Assembly: GCA_024803745.1 (NCBI GenBank)
Contig: JANJXV010000037.1
Coordinates: 3,719,001 to 3,783,000 of the forward strand
Origin: Megascapheus bottae
Lineage: Eukaryota; Chordata; Mammalia; Rodentia; Geomyidae
DNA: 64,000 bases
Direction of reading: 5' to 3'
Shown here: one piece after another, positions 23,040-33,545 of the stretch
How the letters are laid out: every line of letters starts with the position of its first letter
Position numbering within the stretch: the stretch's first letter is position 1
Notes under the pieces: generated by a model
What the model saw: only the letters and a program-made list of their open reading frames with translations
Told to the model about the DNA's origin: nothing
Databases searched by the model: none
Position numbers and translations under genes: made by a program

Positions 23040-23345
23040 CTTCAATCCACTGGCAACCACTGACTTTTTTCTCTCCATAGTATTCCTGTTTATATTTTGT
23101 GTGCATGAATTGTGGGATATGTAGTTTTTTGCATTTGGCTTCTTTTTCTCAGCATAGTGTCTTTAAGGCTATTCTGTGTTCTCACATATGACAGCACTTG
23201 CTTTGTATGGCTGGATAGTATTCCACTGTATTGATGTATCACAATTTGTTTGTCCATTCATCTACTCATAGGTGTTGAATAATTATTTCTATTTTTTTTG
23301 CTATTGTACATAGTGTTGTATCAGGAATATTTTAAAGTATTTTAC
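23040..23345 (-). mobile_element. Old L1 3' fragment, minus strand
   Basis: The + strand carries the usual antisense L1 landmarks: GGCTGGATAGTATTCCACTG, then TCACAATTTGTTTGTCCATTCATC and TTTTTTGCTATTGTACATAGTG. These are the reverse of the ORF2 end and early 3' UTR. No reading frame survives, which indicates an old copy. Confidence 0.75.
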
Positions 23346-23394
23346 ACTTATAAATTTAGTCATGTTTCTGAAAGTCCTTGGAGAAAGCATTTAT

Positions 23395-23462
23395 AGCTAT
23401 ACCCATTTCCTAGGTGAGAGAGGAAAGATTAGATTTCTTGTCTAAGTTACAGTTTCTAGAAA
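23395..23462 (-). repeat. Short MIR-like fragment
   Basis: CCCATTTCCTAGGTGAGAGAGG and the following TTGTCTAAGTTACAG resemble MIR in reverse. Confidence 0.4.
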
Positions 23463-23599
23463 ATAATTTTTTGTGGGAGGAAAGCTGGAGTTACAACTCA
23501 AAATTTCAGTTCTCATCCTATTCTCTTTTCATTTTACCAACCTAGCTCAATTCTTTTTTTTTTCTTAAATTCTCTTTCTTTTCTTATTTTTTTTTCTTC

Positions 23600-23758
23600 C
23601 AGTATTGGGGGCTCAAGTCCTATGTGCTATTCCTAAGCTTTTTACCACCATAGCAGGTAGTCTTCTCTTGATTAGACTGGCTTGGAAGTGTGATGCTCAG
23701 ATCTCAGACTCCTGAGTAGTTAGGATTACAGGCATGAGTTGCTGGTACTCAGCACAGC
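23600..23758 (-). mobile_element. B1-ID composite SINE, diverged
   Basis: A poor antisense ID part and a clear B1-like end (CTCAGACTCCTGAGTAG, TAGGATTACAGGCATGAG). A T-rich stretch at 23550-23600 is the tail. Confidence 0.75.
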
Positions 23759-23887
23759 TCACATCTTTATGAGATGCAGAGTTCTCCCCTGACTATTTTC
23801 CTCCATGTCTACCAGTCATATGTATTCAGAATTTTTAGTATAAATCTGATGAATTGAGTCGTTAAAACACAGGCAACCACTTGTGGC

Positions 23888-24088
23888 CAGGAGTTTGGCC
23901 TAGTGGTAGAGTGCTTGCCTAGCATGCCCAAAGACCTGGGTTCGATTCCTTGGTACAACATACATAGATAAAGGCTAAAAGTGGTGCTGTGGCTCAAGTG
24001 GTAGAGCTCTATTCTTGAGAAAACTCAAGGACAGTGCTCAGGCCCTGAGCCCAAGCCTAGGATTGGCAAAAACAAACAAACAAAAACC
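23888..24088 (+). mobile_element. ID-ID dimer SINE
   Basis: It has a first unit (GGCCTAGTGGTAGAGTGC, GGTTCGATTCC), a second unit (GTGGTGCTGTGGCTCAAG) and a CAAA-rich tail. Confidence 0.9.
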
Positions 24089-24309
24089 CCACAGGAAACT
24101 AAAGGATGGACAGAAAGATTTTTAAGAAGTCATCCTATGCAAAAGAAAAAAAAAGTCACTAGGTACATTTTAATAACAAATATATTTAACAAACTATTAT
24201 AAAGAAGTTTGGGGGGTGTTTATATATGATCAAGTACTGTAGAGCCATTGCTCTACAGTAAAATCATGTAACTGTATTCTCCTGACTGGTGGAAGGCTCT
24301 TTTTCTAGC

Positions 24310-24420
24310 TTCTTGGCTAGGAAATCCAAGGTTTAGAGAGACTTAGTAATCTGCATGAATCAAATAGCCCCAAAGCTAAATTCGGTCTGTACTTCCAAAC
24401 CCACTTCCAAACGCACACTC
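24310..24420 (-). repeat. MIR fragment
   Basis: GGTTTAGAGAGACTTAGTAATC and the following CTAAATTCGG resemble MIR in reverse. It is weakly conserved. Confidence 0.5.
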
Positions 24421-24835
24421 TTACATTTAGATGAAAATTGAACAAAACCTCAGCAGTGTTCAATTTCAGAAAAAGGGATAATGAGTAACTTGTGTTTGCT
24501 TCTGCTTCTCAGCTACATTTTTTTGGTTCCCACTAATACCCTGCAATGCATTTGTAACTGAATTAAAGGAGTACAATTTCTCTTACAAAGAAGATCAGTC
24601 AGTGTCAAAACATTTTTAAGGGGGGGAAGAGATTAAACCTCTTTATTTAATTGCATGAATATTTAAAAAATATTAGCAAACCACGGAAGAGTAAAAAACA
24701 TGCTGGTGAGAAACTCTTAATGTATGTACAGAGAGATTTGTGGAACATCATGCTTTATCATCTGGACATTTGGGAACATTTATATAATGGCCACTGCTTT
24801 TCTTAAATCAAAATTTTTAATTTTTTAAAAATATT

Positions 24836-25082
24836 TTTGGTGCCAGTCATAGGACTTGAACTCAGGGCTCTGTCAATGAGCTTTCCTGCTCAAGACTATC
24901 ACGCTACGACTGAGCCATAGCTCTACTTTAGGCTTTTATTTTATTTTATTTTTTGGTGCTTAATAGGAGATGAGAATCATATGGACTTTTTTTTCCTGCC
25001 CAACCTAACTTTGAACCATGATCCTCCAATCTCAGCCTCCTGAGTAACTAGGATTGCAGGAGTGAGCCACTGGTGCCTGCCT
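24836..25082 (-). mobile_element. B1-ID composite SINE
   Basis: It is a full antisense copy with a TTTTA-rich expansion in the linker near 24938. CTTAAATCA near 24803 and again near 25081 may be the target duplication. Confidence 0.87.
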
Positions 25083-25084
25083 TA

Positions 25085-26820
25085 AATCAGCATTTGATTT
25101 CCCAATTTCTTCTGATGATCCAAGAACACAATAGCAAGCTTATCAGCAGCTGTAGCCAGGCTTTGTGCCACACCATTGGAGATGAAAGCATTCAGTTATT
25201 CAAATTGTATGCCTCAGCCTAACCCCTAACCAGAATTTTCCTTGGCTCCCATTTCCGAACATTTCCAGTAAGCACTTGCATTGGGCCTGGTTCTATCTAC
25301 ACAGGGTATCTGCCACAAAGAACTTGAGCAATAATGCCCCTTCACATTACGAATAAAAAAACAGCACATGCTTGTTGTTGTTTATTGCTGTGGATAAGAA
25401 CAACTTCCTGAGAAGCAGTCCTTGTCTCTGAGGACTTAGGCTGTTGATGTTTAATTCCAGATTTCCCCTTTCAAGTCCTGTCTCTGTATTCACTCAGCAG
25501 TGGTGTGGCTCCTGGATAGATGTGAAATTGCCATCATTTCCATGGAAACCACTGGCAAAGCTGCAAACACAGGATTACACCCTCCCTCCAGGCAGAGGCA
25601 GGAAGGCCAGATGGGTTATGAAGGGAAAAAGACCTCAATGAGATATAAATCACTTGCTGAGGGCAACAGACATTGGGGAAGGAAATCACTTTAGGAAAAA
25701 AAAAAATTGTGTTTGGTGCAGTCTTTGCTTGCCTCAGGGTGAAATTCTCCAGTAAAGAGGCCAGCAATATGGGCTGCTTTCCAAGGCCAGTGTGGGACTC
25801 TGGTGCAAATGATTCTTCTTCCCTGGACTCACAGAGCATCAGAACCTAAACCAGACAGGCTGTAAGGTTCTGGTGTGTGTGAAGGTAGGTTCAGGAAGCT
25901 AGATGTAAGGCCACTCTCTTGTCTCTAGCGGGGTCTGTCATGTGATCACCAGCTCTCTGTGGTTCCCTGAGGGAAAGATGATAGCATTCCCATATAAAGT
26001 TGAAGTGCCTGACCTACTCCTCCTTCCTCTCCTCCAGATTTTAGCAGCATCTTGAGTGTTTTCAGGGACTCTTTCTCAGGACTGTAGAAGTTGGCGGGAA
26101 TCACTTACATGTCTCCAAATGCATCTCTGAGAGAATTCCATAATCCTTACCCTGCATGATGTATATTTGTTCATCTCTCTGGGATTAGTCTTAAAGTTCT
26201 TTGGTCCCTGGATACAGGCAAGGGTTTATGCAGGCAAGGGTTCTTAACTTCCATTGCAGAATAAGTATTTCTGGAAAAATCACAATGATAAGAAAAGTTG
26301 GCAAAGTTTTATTGAGTAAGCAAGCAGGCAGTCAGGCAAAAAGAGCACGCAGAAAAGCAGAGACACATTCTAACAGTTATACAAAGATACGTTTTATTTT
26401 TTTTTTCTACTTACTCCTAGTGTTACATGTTCTGAGTTCCTGGATATTTTGGGCATTCCTTTCAGGTAAGAATGCATCCGGCCATAAAACAGATGCTTAT
26501 CCTTGAGATAAAGAAGGCGTCCGGATGTCTCTCATAGAAGCAGAGATAGTACTTCCATGTTTTTAACTACCTTCACCAGGCTTTATTCCCCTTAATTTAT
26601 CCTGACTCATTTTCCTCTAAAATGTCTTTGGTCACTTAATCTTAAGGGAAGTAGATGAATGAATGTCCCCTGTATTTGGTGTAAGTACGATTTTTTTTAA
26701 AAAAATTCTTGGCAGCCGTTTACCACGCCCATTTTCCCTAGTTTATCCAGTCTCATTTTAAGGACAATGGTTTAACATCTAACTACAGCAACCTAGAGTT
26801 AATGTATAACAGTGCTCAGT
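25085..26820. other. Intronic single-copy block, candidate conserved element
   Basis: No repeat is recognised over 1.7 kb. It includes the 12-nt palindrome TTTCCATGGAAA at 25537-25548 within an RFX-like X-box context. Short frames here match nothing I know. Confidence 0.5.
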
Positions 26821-26821
26821 A

Positions 26822-26823
<2 letters not shown>

Positions 26824-26858
<35 letters not shown>
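26824..26858. repeat. (TG)n microsatellite
   Basis: About 17 units, near the tail of the SINE 26885-27112. Confidence 0.96.
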
Positions 26859-26884
26859 ACATGCACAGGTGTGAGTGTGCACAT

Positions 26885-27112
26885 GACAGTACTGGAGTTT
26901 GAACTCAGGACTTCATACACCTGAATGCTATTTATTCCCCCCTCAATGCTGGTACTCTAACGCTTGAGTCACAGCTCTTACTTCTGGTTCTTTTGCTGGT
27001 TAATGGAGAGAAAAGACTCATGGACTTTCTACCTGTCTGGCTCTAAACCTCAATCCTCAGATCTCAGTCTAGTGAGTAGCTAAAATGATAGGTACAAGCC
27101 ACCAGTACCAGC
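26885..27112 (-). mobile_element. B1-ID composite SINE with TG tail
   Basis: It is a full antisense copy. The TG array 26824-26858 lies on its 3' side. Confidence 0.83.
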
Positions 27113-27117
27113 TCTTT

Positions 27118-27242
27118 TTTCCATTTGTATTTTTGGAGAAGATCTGTCACTCACTGAATTGTCCAGGCTGAGGTCGAAATATGGGCTCAATTGATCTTCC
27201 TGTGCCAGCCTTCTGAGCAGTGAGGACTACACTTTTCTGCCG
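27118..27242 (-). mobile_element. B1 (7SL-derived) monomer, old
   Basis: The + strand reads as antisense B1/Alu-like sequence (GTCCAGGCTGAGGTCGAAAT, CTCAATTGATCTTCCTGTGCC). It directly adjoins the B1-ID copy before it and lacks the ID unit. Confidence 0.65.
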
Positions 27243-27639
27243 CTTGCTTGGCTCACACCCTTCCTTTAATGAAAACACCAGAAATAGCCTTATGAATGCT
27301 CTCAGTCGAAGCAGAGCTGTGTGCACAGAGGTTGTTTCCCCCTGAAGTCCTCCCCCCCCCCCCGCCCCCCTTCACAGTGGAGACTCAGTGGGAAGAGAGC
27401 CCCTCACAGCTAGTATGTCGCCAATCTGTCTAGTTCAATAGACTATAAATAGGGCCCTTCTCAAACAGTCAGACGTTCTGGAGATTTGGAGACTGAACTC
27501 CACAGATGCCATAATCAGTTTCAGCTAGTGAACAGGCACCAGGTTTCCCTGCAAATGGAAATCGTGATGTTGAGGAATGGGCCTGAAACTTACAGTCACA
27601 ATGTTGGATTGTTGAGCCCAGAACTCCTGTTTCACCAAA

Positions 27640-27712
27640 GAAGATTCAACTTTGACAAAGTGAATTCACTTCTCTGAGCCAGTTTCCTTATCGATAGATG
27701 ATGATTAGCTTT
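27640..27712 (+). repeat. MIR fragment
   Basis: CACTTCTCTGAGCCAGTTTCC and CGATAGATGATGATTAGC match the MIR core. Confidence 0.6.
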
Positions 27713-28204
27713 TATGAGCTATGGTTTCCTGTGATCACTGCCATTTCCTATGTAATTAGAAAGGCTTGTGTGGTTCTCCAGTACCCTTGCATGGTTTTGC
27801 TGGTTATGCGGAAAATATGTGGCCCTGACACACATTGTTCAGCATACTATAAAAATGAGGAATCACCAAGTTCAGTATTCTGTCTTTAACAGACCGCTGT
27901 GCATGCAGAAATGGCACTTTGCGTCATTCCAGTGAAATTTTGGAGGCCTGAGCAACCAATGAGAACCAATATGACTCCGGCTTTTGCATAATAAAAGGCA
28001 TACTTCCTAGGTTCTAAATAATAAAGCAATCTTAGACTCTATACAGTTCTTCATGAGTGTATTACCTAAATTGGCAAAAAAATTCTGGGTAGATAGTTCT
28101 AATAACCACATTTCATAACATCATAACATCATAATCACAGGATTATGATTATACTAATATTCTATTCTATTCTATTCCATCCATCCTACTCCAGTGAGCA
28201 GTAG

Positions 28205-28500
28205 GTAAAATTACTGTCCGTAAATCTGTATCTGTAAAATGGGGATGAGGGGCTGGGAGGGAGGCCTACTGGTAGAGTGCTTGCCTAATATGCACGAAGC
28301 CTTGGGTTTGATTCCTTGGTGTCACATACACAGAAAAAGCCAGAAGTGGTGCTGTGGCTCTCGTCTTGAGAAAGCCCAAGAACAGTGTCCAGGCCCTGAA
28401 TTCAAGCCACAGAACTGTTTACAAACCAAGCAAGCAAGCAAGCAAGCAAACAAACAAACAACTAAAAACTGGGGATATCTACCTCAGTAGAGGGTGAAAT
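28205..28500 (+). repeat. MIR fragment split by an ID-ID SINE
   Basis: ATCTGTAAAATGGGGAT ends at 28246 and GGGGATATCTACCTCAGTAG resumes at 28471. The two halves are contiguous MIR without the SINE. Confidence 0.7.
28247..28464 (+). mobile_element. ID-ID dimer SINE inserted in a MIR
   Basis: It is a full dimer with a (CAAG/CAAA)n tail. The flanks AAAATGGGGAT (28236-28246) and AAAACTGGGGAT (28465-28476) are a target duplication within the well-known TAAAATGGGGAT core of MIR. Confidence 0.9.
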
Positions 28501-28540
28501 GAAATGGTCACTCAGTTGCTCAAGAGTAACTCCAAAGTAG

Positions 28541-28741
28541 CCAGGCATGGTGGCTCACGCCTGTAATCCTAGCTACTCAGCAGGCTGAGATCTGAGGTTC
28601 AAGGTTCAAAGCCTGCCCCAGGACAAAATTAACTTCTAGAAAACAGGAAGTGGGGCTTGGCTCAAGGGTAGGGCAGTAGCCTTGAGCTGAAGAGCTCAGG
28701 GACAGTGCCCAGGCTGAGTTCAAGCCCCATGACCTACCAAA
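28541..28741 (+). mobile_element. B1-ID composite SINE with GA/GGGA tail
   Basis: The head is one of the best preserved here (GGTGGCTCACGCCTGTAATC). The linker is shortened, and the tail expands into GA and GGGA repeats (28742-28819). Confidence 0.9.
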
Positions 28742-28819
28742 AGAGAGAGAGAGAGAAAGAGAGAGGGAGGGAGGGAGGGAGGGAGGGAGGGAGGGAGGGA
28801 GGGAGGGAGAGAGAGAGAA
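28742..28819. repeat. (GA)n(GGGA)n microsatellite
   Basis: A purine-only tract, at the tail of the B1-ID at 28541. Confidence 0.97.
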
Positions 28820-29384
28820 TATCTCCAAGTGTTCAATAAATAAGCTTTTATTATGCTTATATTGCCAAGCCTGCCTTGTGTATAATCTACTGCCTTTGCC
28901 TGTTTTCCAGTGGGACCTGGGTGTTAGGCTTGCTAGGAGATTATCAGACCATCTGGGAAGCTGGCCCGCCTAAGCTGCATGTGGACAGCAGGCTGCAGGG
29001 TTCAGCATTTGCCCTTGTGAGTGGCGATGGGAACCTTCTCCCCAGAGAGACTTAATTAGCTAGCTGTCAGAATCATGTTGATTGATGCAATGCCTGTCTT
29101 ACATTGGAGCATTGGAGCTGTGGTTACTCTGATGTGGGATTCTCAGTTTATTTCATCTGTCATCTCTCTTCATCTCTTTTTCAAAATAAAGCCTCCCTTG
29201 TCTTCTGCTTTACTCTATTCCTTCTGTCTTCAGACAAGATAAAATGCCCTTCACTGACTAGCAAGATTTACTCTATGGAATTCTATGCTGGACTTGGTAG
29301 CTTCCTATAGCATTTCCAGGTAAGACACACAGCCACAAGCCCGACTGTCTTCCAGCGGCTCACCCTGCTGCTTAAGGAATAGAC

Positions 29385-29540
29385 AATGCCTCAGTCAGGA
29401 CTCAAATCCCTGCTCTGCATTTTATTAGCTTATGACCTTGGGCAAATACCCCCTGGAAGCTTCATTATCCTCATCTCTAAAAGGAGTAGGGTAACATGTA
29501 TAGTATAGGCTGTCACAAAAATAAAAGAAGAAAATGAAAC
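29385..29540 (+). repeat. MIR
   Basis: This is the clearest MIR here: GACTCAAATCCCTGCTCTGC, TATGACCTTGGGCAAATACC, TTATCCTCATCTCTAAAAGG. Confidence 0.85.
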
Positions 29541-29628
29541 ACCACCTTGCATGCTTTAAGTTTTGTAAACCTTCACTGATATTATTACTGCCTGTATGCA
29601 TTATTTTATTTTTTCCTGTTATGCGCTT

Positions 29629-29686
29629 TCTCTCTCCTCCCTCTCCCTTTCCCTCTCTCCCCTCTCCCTTTCCCTCTCTCCCCTCT

Positions 29687-29741
<55 letters not shown>
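29629..29741. repeat. CT-rich tract plus (TG)n
   Basis: Two copies of a CCCTCTCTCCCCTCTCCC-like unit come first, then 27 TG units (29688-29741). It is at the SINE tail. Confidence 0.95.
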
Positions 29742-29743
<2 letters not shown>

Positions 29744-29922
29744 TCTGGCTTGAACTCAGGACCCAAGCACTATATTATTTTGTTCTCCCAATCGAGTCAC
29801 AGCTGTCTGACTTTTGGTGGTTAATTGGAATTAAGACTCTCAAGGACTTTTCTGCCTAGGATGGCTTCAAACTGAGATTCTGAGATCTTTAGCCAACGGA
29901 ATAGCTAGGATTACAGCCATTT
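29742..29922 (-). mobile_element. B1-ID composite SINE with TG tail
   Basis: It is an antisense copy with a slightly shortened ID part. The TG array 29688-29741 and a CT-rich stretch before it form the tail side. Confidence 0.85.
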
Positions 29923-29924
29923 AT

Positions 29925-31105
29925 CTATCTCACAATAATGTGTATTGCTTGCTTATATGTGGGAGATACTATGCAAACAGCTGGTAGAACAGAATGCAAA
30001 CTTAGCTTGATGAAAAGAAACCTCTACCTTCAAGGGGCTGACCATTCGAGGGAGCAGGGGAAAGCCAGCCACAGTCCTCAACTCAATGCTCTGTGGTAAT
30101 CATTACAGTTGCAGCATGTATCATGGGTCTTCAGAGACAGATGGAAAGCCAAACTGGAAACTGGAGGACAAGAAAGCTTTACTGAACATTGAAAGAGCCT
30201 GGCAGAATATGCTCGTGAGACACCACGATGTAAATGCGTGCTACTATATGTAGGATGGAGGAGATGTCAGGGGAAAAAAAATTCTATAAAAGGTGAAGTA
30301 TGGCATGTGTGGATTCCTGAAGCCCTGTAAAACATGGGGGCCTAAGCAGAGGTAAAGTCAAAACTAGAGAGACCATCCCAGCCATGTTTCCTAGATTTAA
30401 CAGACCAAGGGCAGGGCCACAGATCCTGGAGGCTCTTTGGGTTGTCTTGGCTCCTTTCTTTTGAAAGGTGCTATCTAATCCTAAGAGCTAATGCCTCTAA
30501 ATATTATAGGGAATCATGATTTTTGTTAAAGAATGTATTGTACCCTGAATGAAAAAAGTACGTTTTCTGGTTTTCCCTTGCAAATATAGTCATGCACAGC
30601 TGAGTGGAAGTTCTGACTGCCATTTGATGCATGCTGGCTGGAGATGCAGCAAAAATTAAAAACCCAGGGTGTGTTATAAGGAGTTCTATGAACTGCTGCC
30701 AACAAACCAATGAAGACAGACAGAGTGATTGAAACTCTAAGAGATCAAGGGACATGTTGTCTCATGCAATGAGTAGCCCAGGATAAATTCTTCACTGACA
30801 AACATTCCTTTTTAGTAAGTAGAATGATTAAAAAGACAAGACCAAAAAGAAAAAAGAAAAGAAAAGAATACAAGAGAAATGAATTCCAGTCCTCCTTCCA
30901 TAAAGTCTAATTGTGATGCTAGATGAACCATTCACTTTTAAATAACACAAATTCCTTGGAACACAGTAAAGCTTCTACTTAGTCATTGTTATGCTCCAAT
31001 AAAAAGTAATCTTATAATTAGTTGACACACTGTTGCCTATATTCTAGGAAGTTTTTGTTCAAAATAATTATTATAGCAGGCTGATTGTACAAAGGACTTC
31101 CACTG
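29925..31105. other. Intronic, nothing recognised
   Basis: It is single-copy looking, with no coding or repeat signal beyond short A/G-rich runs near 30850. Confidence 0.5.
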
Positions 31106-31110
31106 TGTCT

Positions 31111-31487
<377 letters not shown>

Positions 31488-31490
<3 letters not shown>

Positions 31491-31766
31491 GTGCCAGTCC
31501 TGGGGCTTGAGCTCAGGGCTTGGTCATGTCCTTTGTCCCTCTCTCTGTGTCTTGCTCCCTCTGTCTCTCTCTTTCTCAGCTCTTTGCCTCAAGGCTGGTT
31601 GGTGTTTTACCACACAAACTTTAGCTTTTGGCTTTTTGGTGGTTAATTTTGGAGATTCAAGTGTTGTGGACTTTTTCTTTGCATAAGCTGGCTTTGAACT
31701 GTGATTTTTAGATCTCAGTCTCCTGAGTAGTTAGGATTACAGGCCTGAGTCACCAGTGCCTGATTT
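31488..31766 (-). mobile_element. B1-ID composite SINE with very long CT tail and internal CT expansion
   Basis: It is an antisense copy. The ID unit is interrupted by a CT-rich insertion at about 31537-31580, in addition to the large CT/CTTT array 31111-31490 at the tail. Confidence 0.83.
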
Positions 31767-32869
31767 ATTATAGATTTCCATTGTGTATATATTATAGTTT
31801 GATTAAATAAACCCCTTCTGTTACTCTTTCTTTACTCATTCCTACTCGCCTATTTTTAAGTTTTACTGATTTTTTTGACATTTTTACACATGGATATAAT
31901 GTATTTCATATAACACATAGATATAATGTATTTTATACATCTTTTCCTTCTCCGCTCTTTTTCCCTCCTCAAATAATTTCACATTTACATTAGTGGCATG
32001 TGGGGGGAAGGAGGATTTCTAGAAGAAGAGAGATAATGACAGACTAAATAAACTGTGTGTCATGTACCATAGCAAGCAAAGATCCTATCTAAAGTGTGCC
32101 ATATTTATTTGTCTAAAACTGGCTTATTTTGCATACATCACTATCTCCAGTTCCATTCATTTTCTTCAAAAAACATAGAAATTTTACAAATTTGCATGTT
32201 TCTGTGTTAGTGTTTATTTATAGAAGTGATGTTAACCGATATACTCTTTTTTCGATGCTATGTTGTGTTCATACTCGACTCAAAGAAATTTTCTTCACTG
32301 TAGTTTCTCCCTCTGCGACCTATAAGGATTTTTTTTAGGCGTTTGAGTCATCTTCTTCATTAGGATAATATGTTAAGACACGGGACATCTTTTGTCGTTT
32401 TAATTTCTTTCATATTTTTATACCTTTCCTTTGCTCATATTCACCTACTAATCTTGTATCTCTCCAATTATTTGTTCTTTCAAGTCCCCCCCCCCTTCCT
32501 TTGGATAACTTTCCACTGTCTGCAGATTTTAATCTTTACAATTAGATCTTTCACAACGATAACTGAATATATTGATCCTGAGTGTAATCCCCAAATTCAT
32601 AGGTAGGTTAGCTTTTCGGTCTGGGTATCATCTTCAAAACATAGGTTTGCTTTGAAAATGCCATAATTTAACTTTCTGTTTGCAAGTGGTGATGGATTCA
32701 TGGGAAATTGCAAAGGCAGCACAGAGGGTGTCCTGAACACTTTGACTCTGCTCTCACCAGTTGCTACAGCTTATTAATAGCAGCTAGGAAACAGGGAGTA
32801 TTCAGCCTTCACTAGTGTTCACATGCATTTATATGTATATGTTTTTCTCTATGTTTAATGTACAGTTCT

Positions 32870-33400
32870 CTCCAAATCTATCCATGTGAGATTACCACTA
32901 TACTAAAAATAGAAAATATATTCCAGGGCCTCCTCCATCCATAATTGTCACCCCATACCATGTCCCTCTTCTCTGGCAAACCCTAATCTCTTTTCCATTA
33001 TCAGTAATTTTATCTGAGGATAGTATCTAAATGGACTTCCATGGTTGGTAACTGTTTATTCAGAAAAATAGCCTTAGGATTCACTCAAGTCATTAATGTA
33101 AGTCGTCTTCTTTCTAATTGCTAAATACTACCAAGGCATTGTATGAATACCTCAGACTTTATTTATCTATTCAACTATTGGAGAACATTTGGGTCATTTT
33201 CAGGTTTTAGCTCTTATAAATAAACTGCCTGTGTGCATTCTCGTGCACGTGTTAGTAAGAATGTAAAGTCTTATTTTTCTGAGACAAATGCCCAAGAATA
33301 TAAGCACTAGGTTATGGGTTTAATACATGTTTTAGTCATATGGAAAACTGGCAGATTACCTTCTACAGTCACTGTATTGTTTTTCATAGGAATCCATAGT
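32870..33400 (-). mobile_element. Old L1 fragment, minus strand
   Basis: Antisense L1 3' landmarks run through this stretch. They include TCTTTCTAATTGCTAAATACTACC, TTTATCTATTCAACTATTGGAG, TTGGGTCATTTTCAGGTTTT and AAACTGGCAGATTACCTTC. It is well diverged and its edges are approximate. Confidence 0.7.
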
Positions 33401-33429
33401 ATATAGGACAAGTGTATTTTGTTTGTTTG

Positions 33430-33545
33430 TTTTACACGTACTCAGATTTGAATTCAGGGCCTTGTACTAACTAAATTGCTGATTTACTACGTGAACCACA
33501 CCTCAGGCTCTACATTTGCTGGTTATTTCAGATTTGATTCTATTT
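33430..33545 (-). mobile_element. Degenerate ID/B1-ID fragment
   Basis: Antisense ID landmarks (GATTTGAATTCAGGGCCTTG, then CGTGAACCACACC) are visible. The B1-like end is not clear. Confidence 0.45.
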
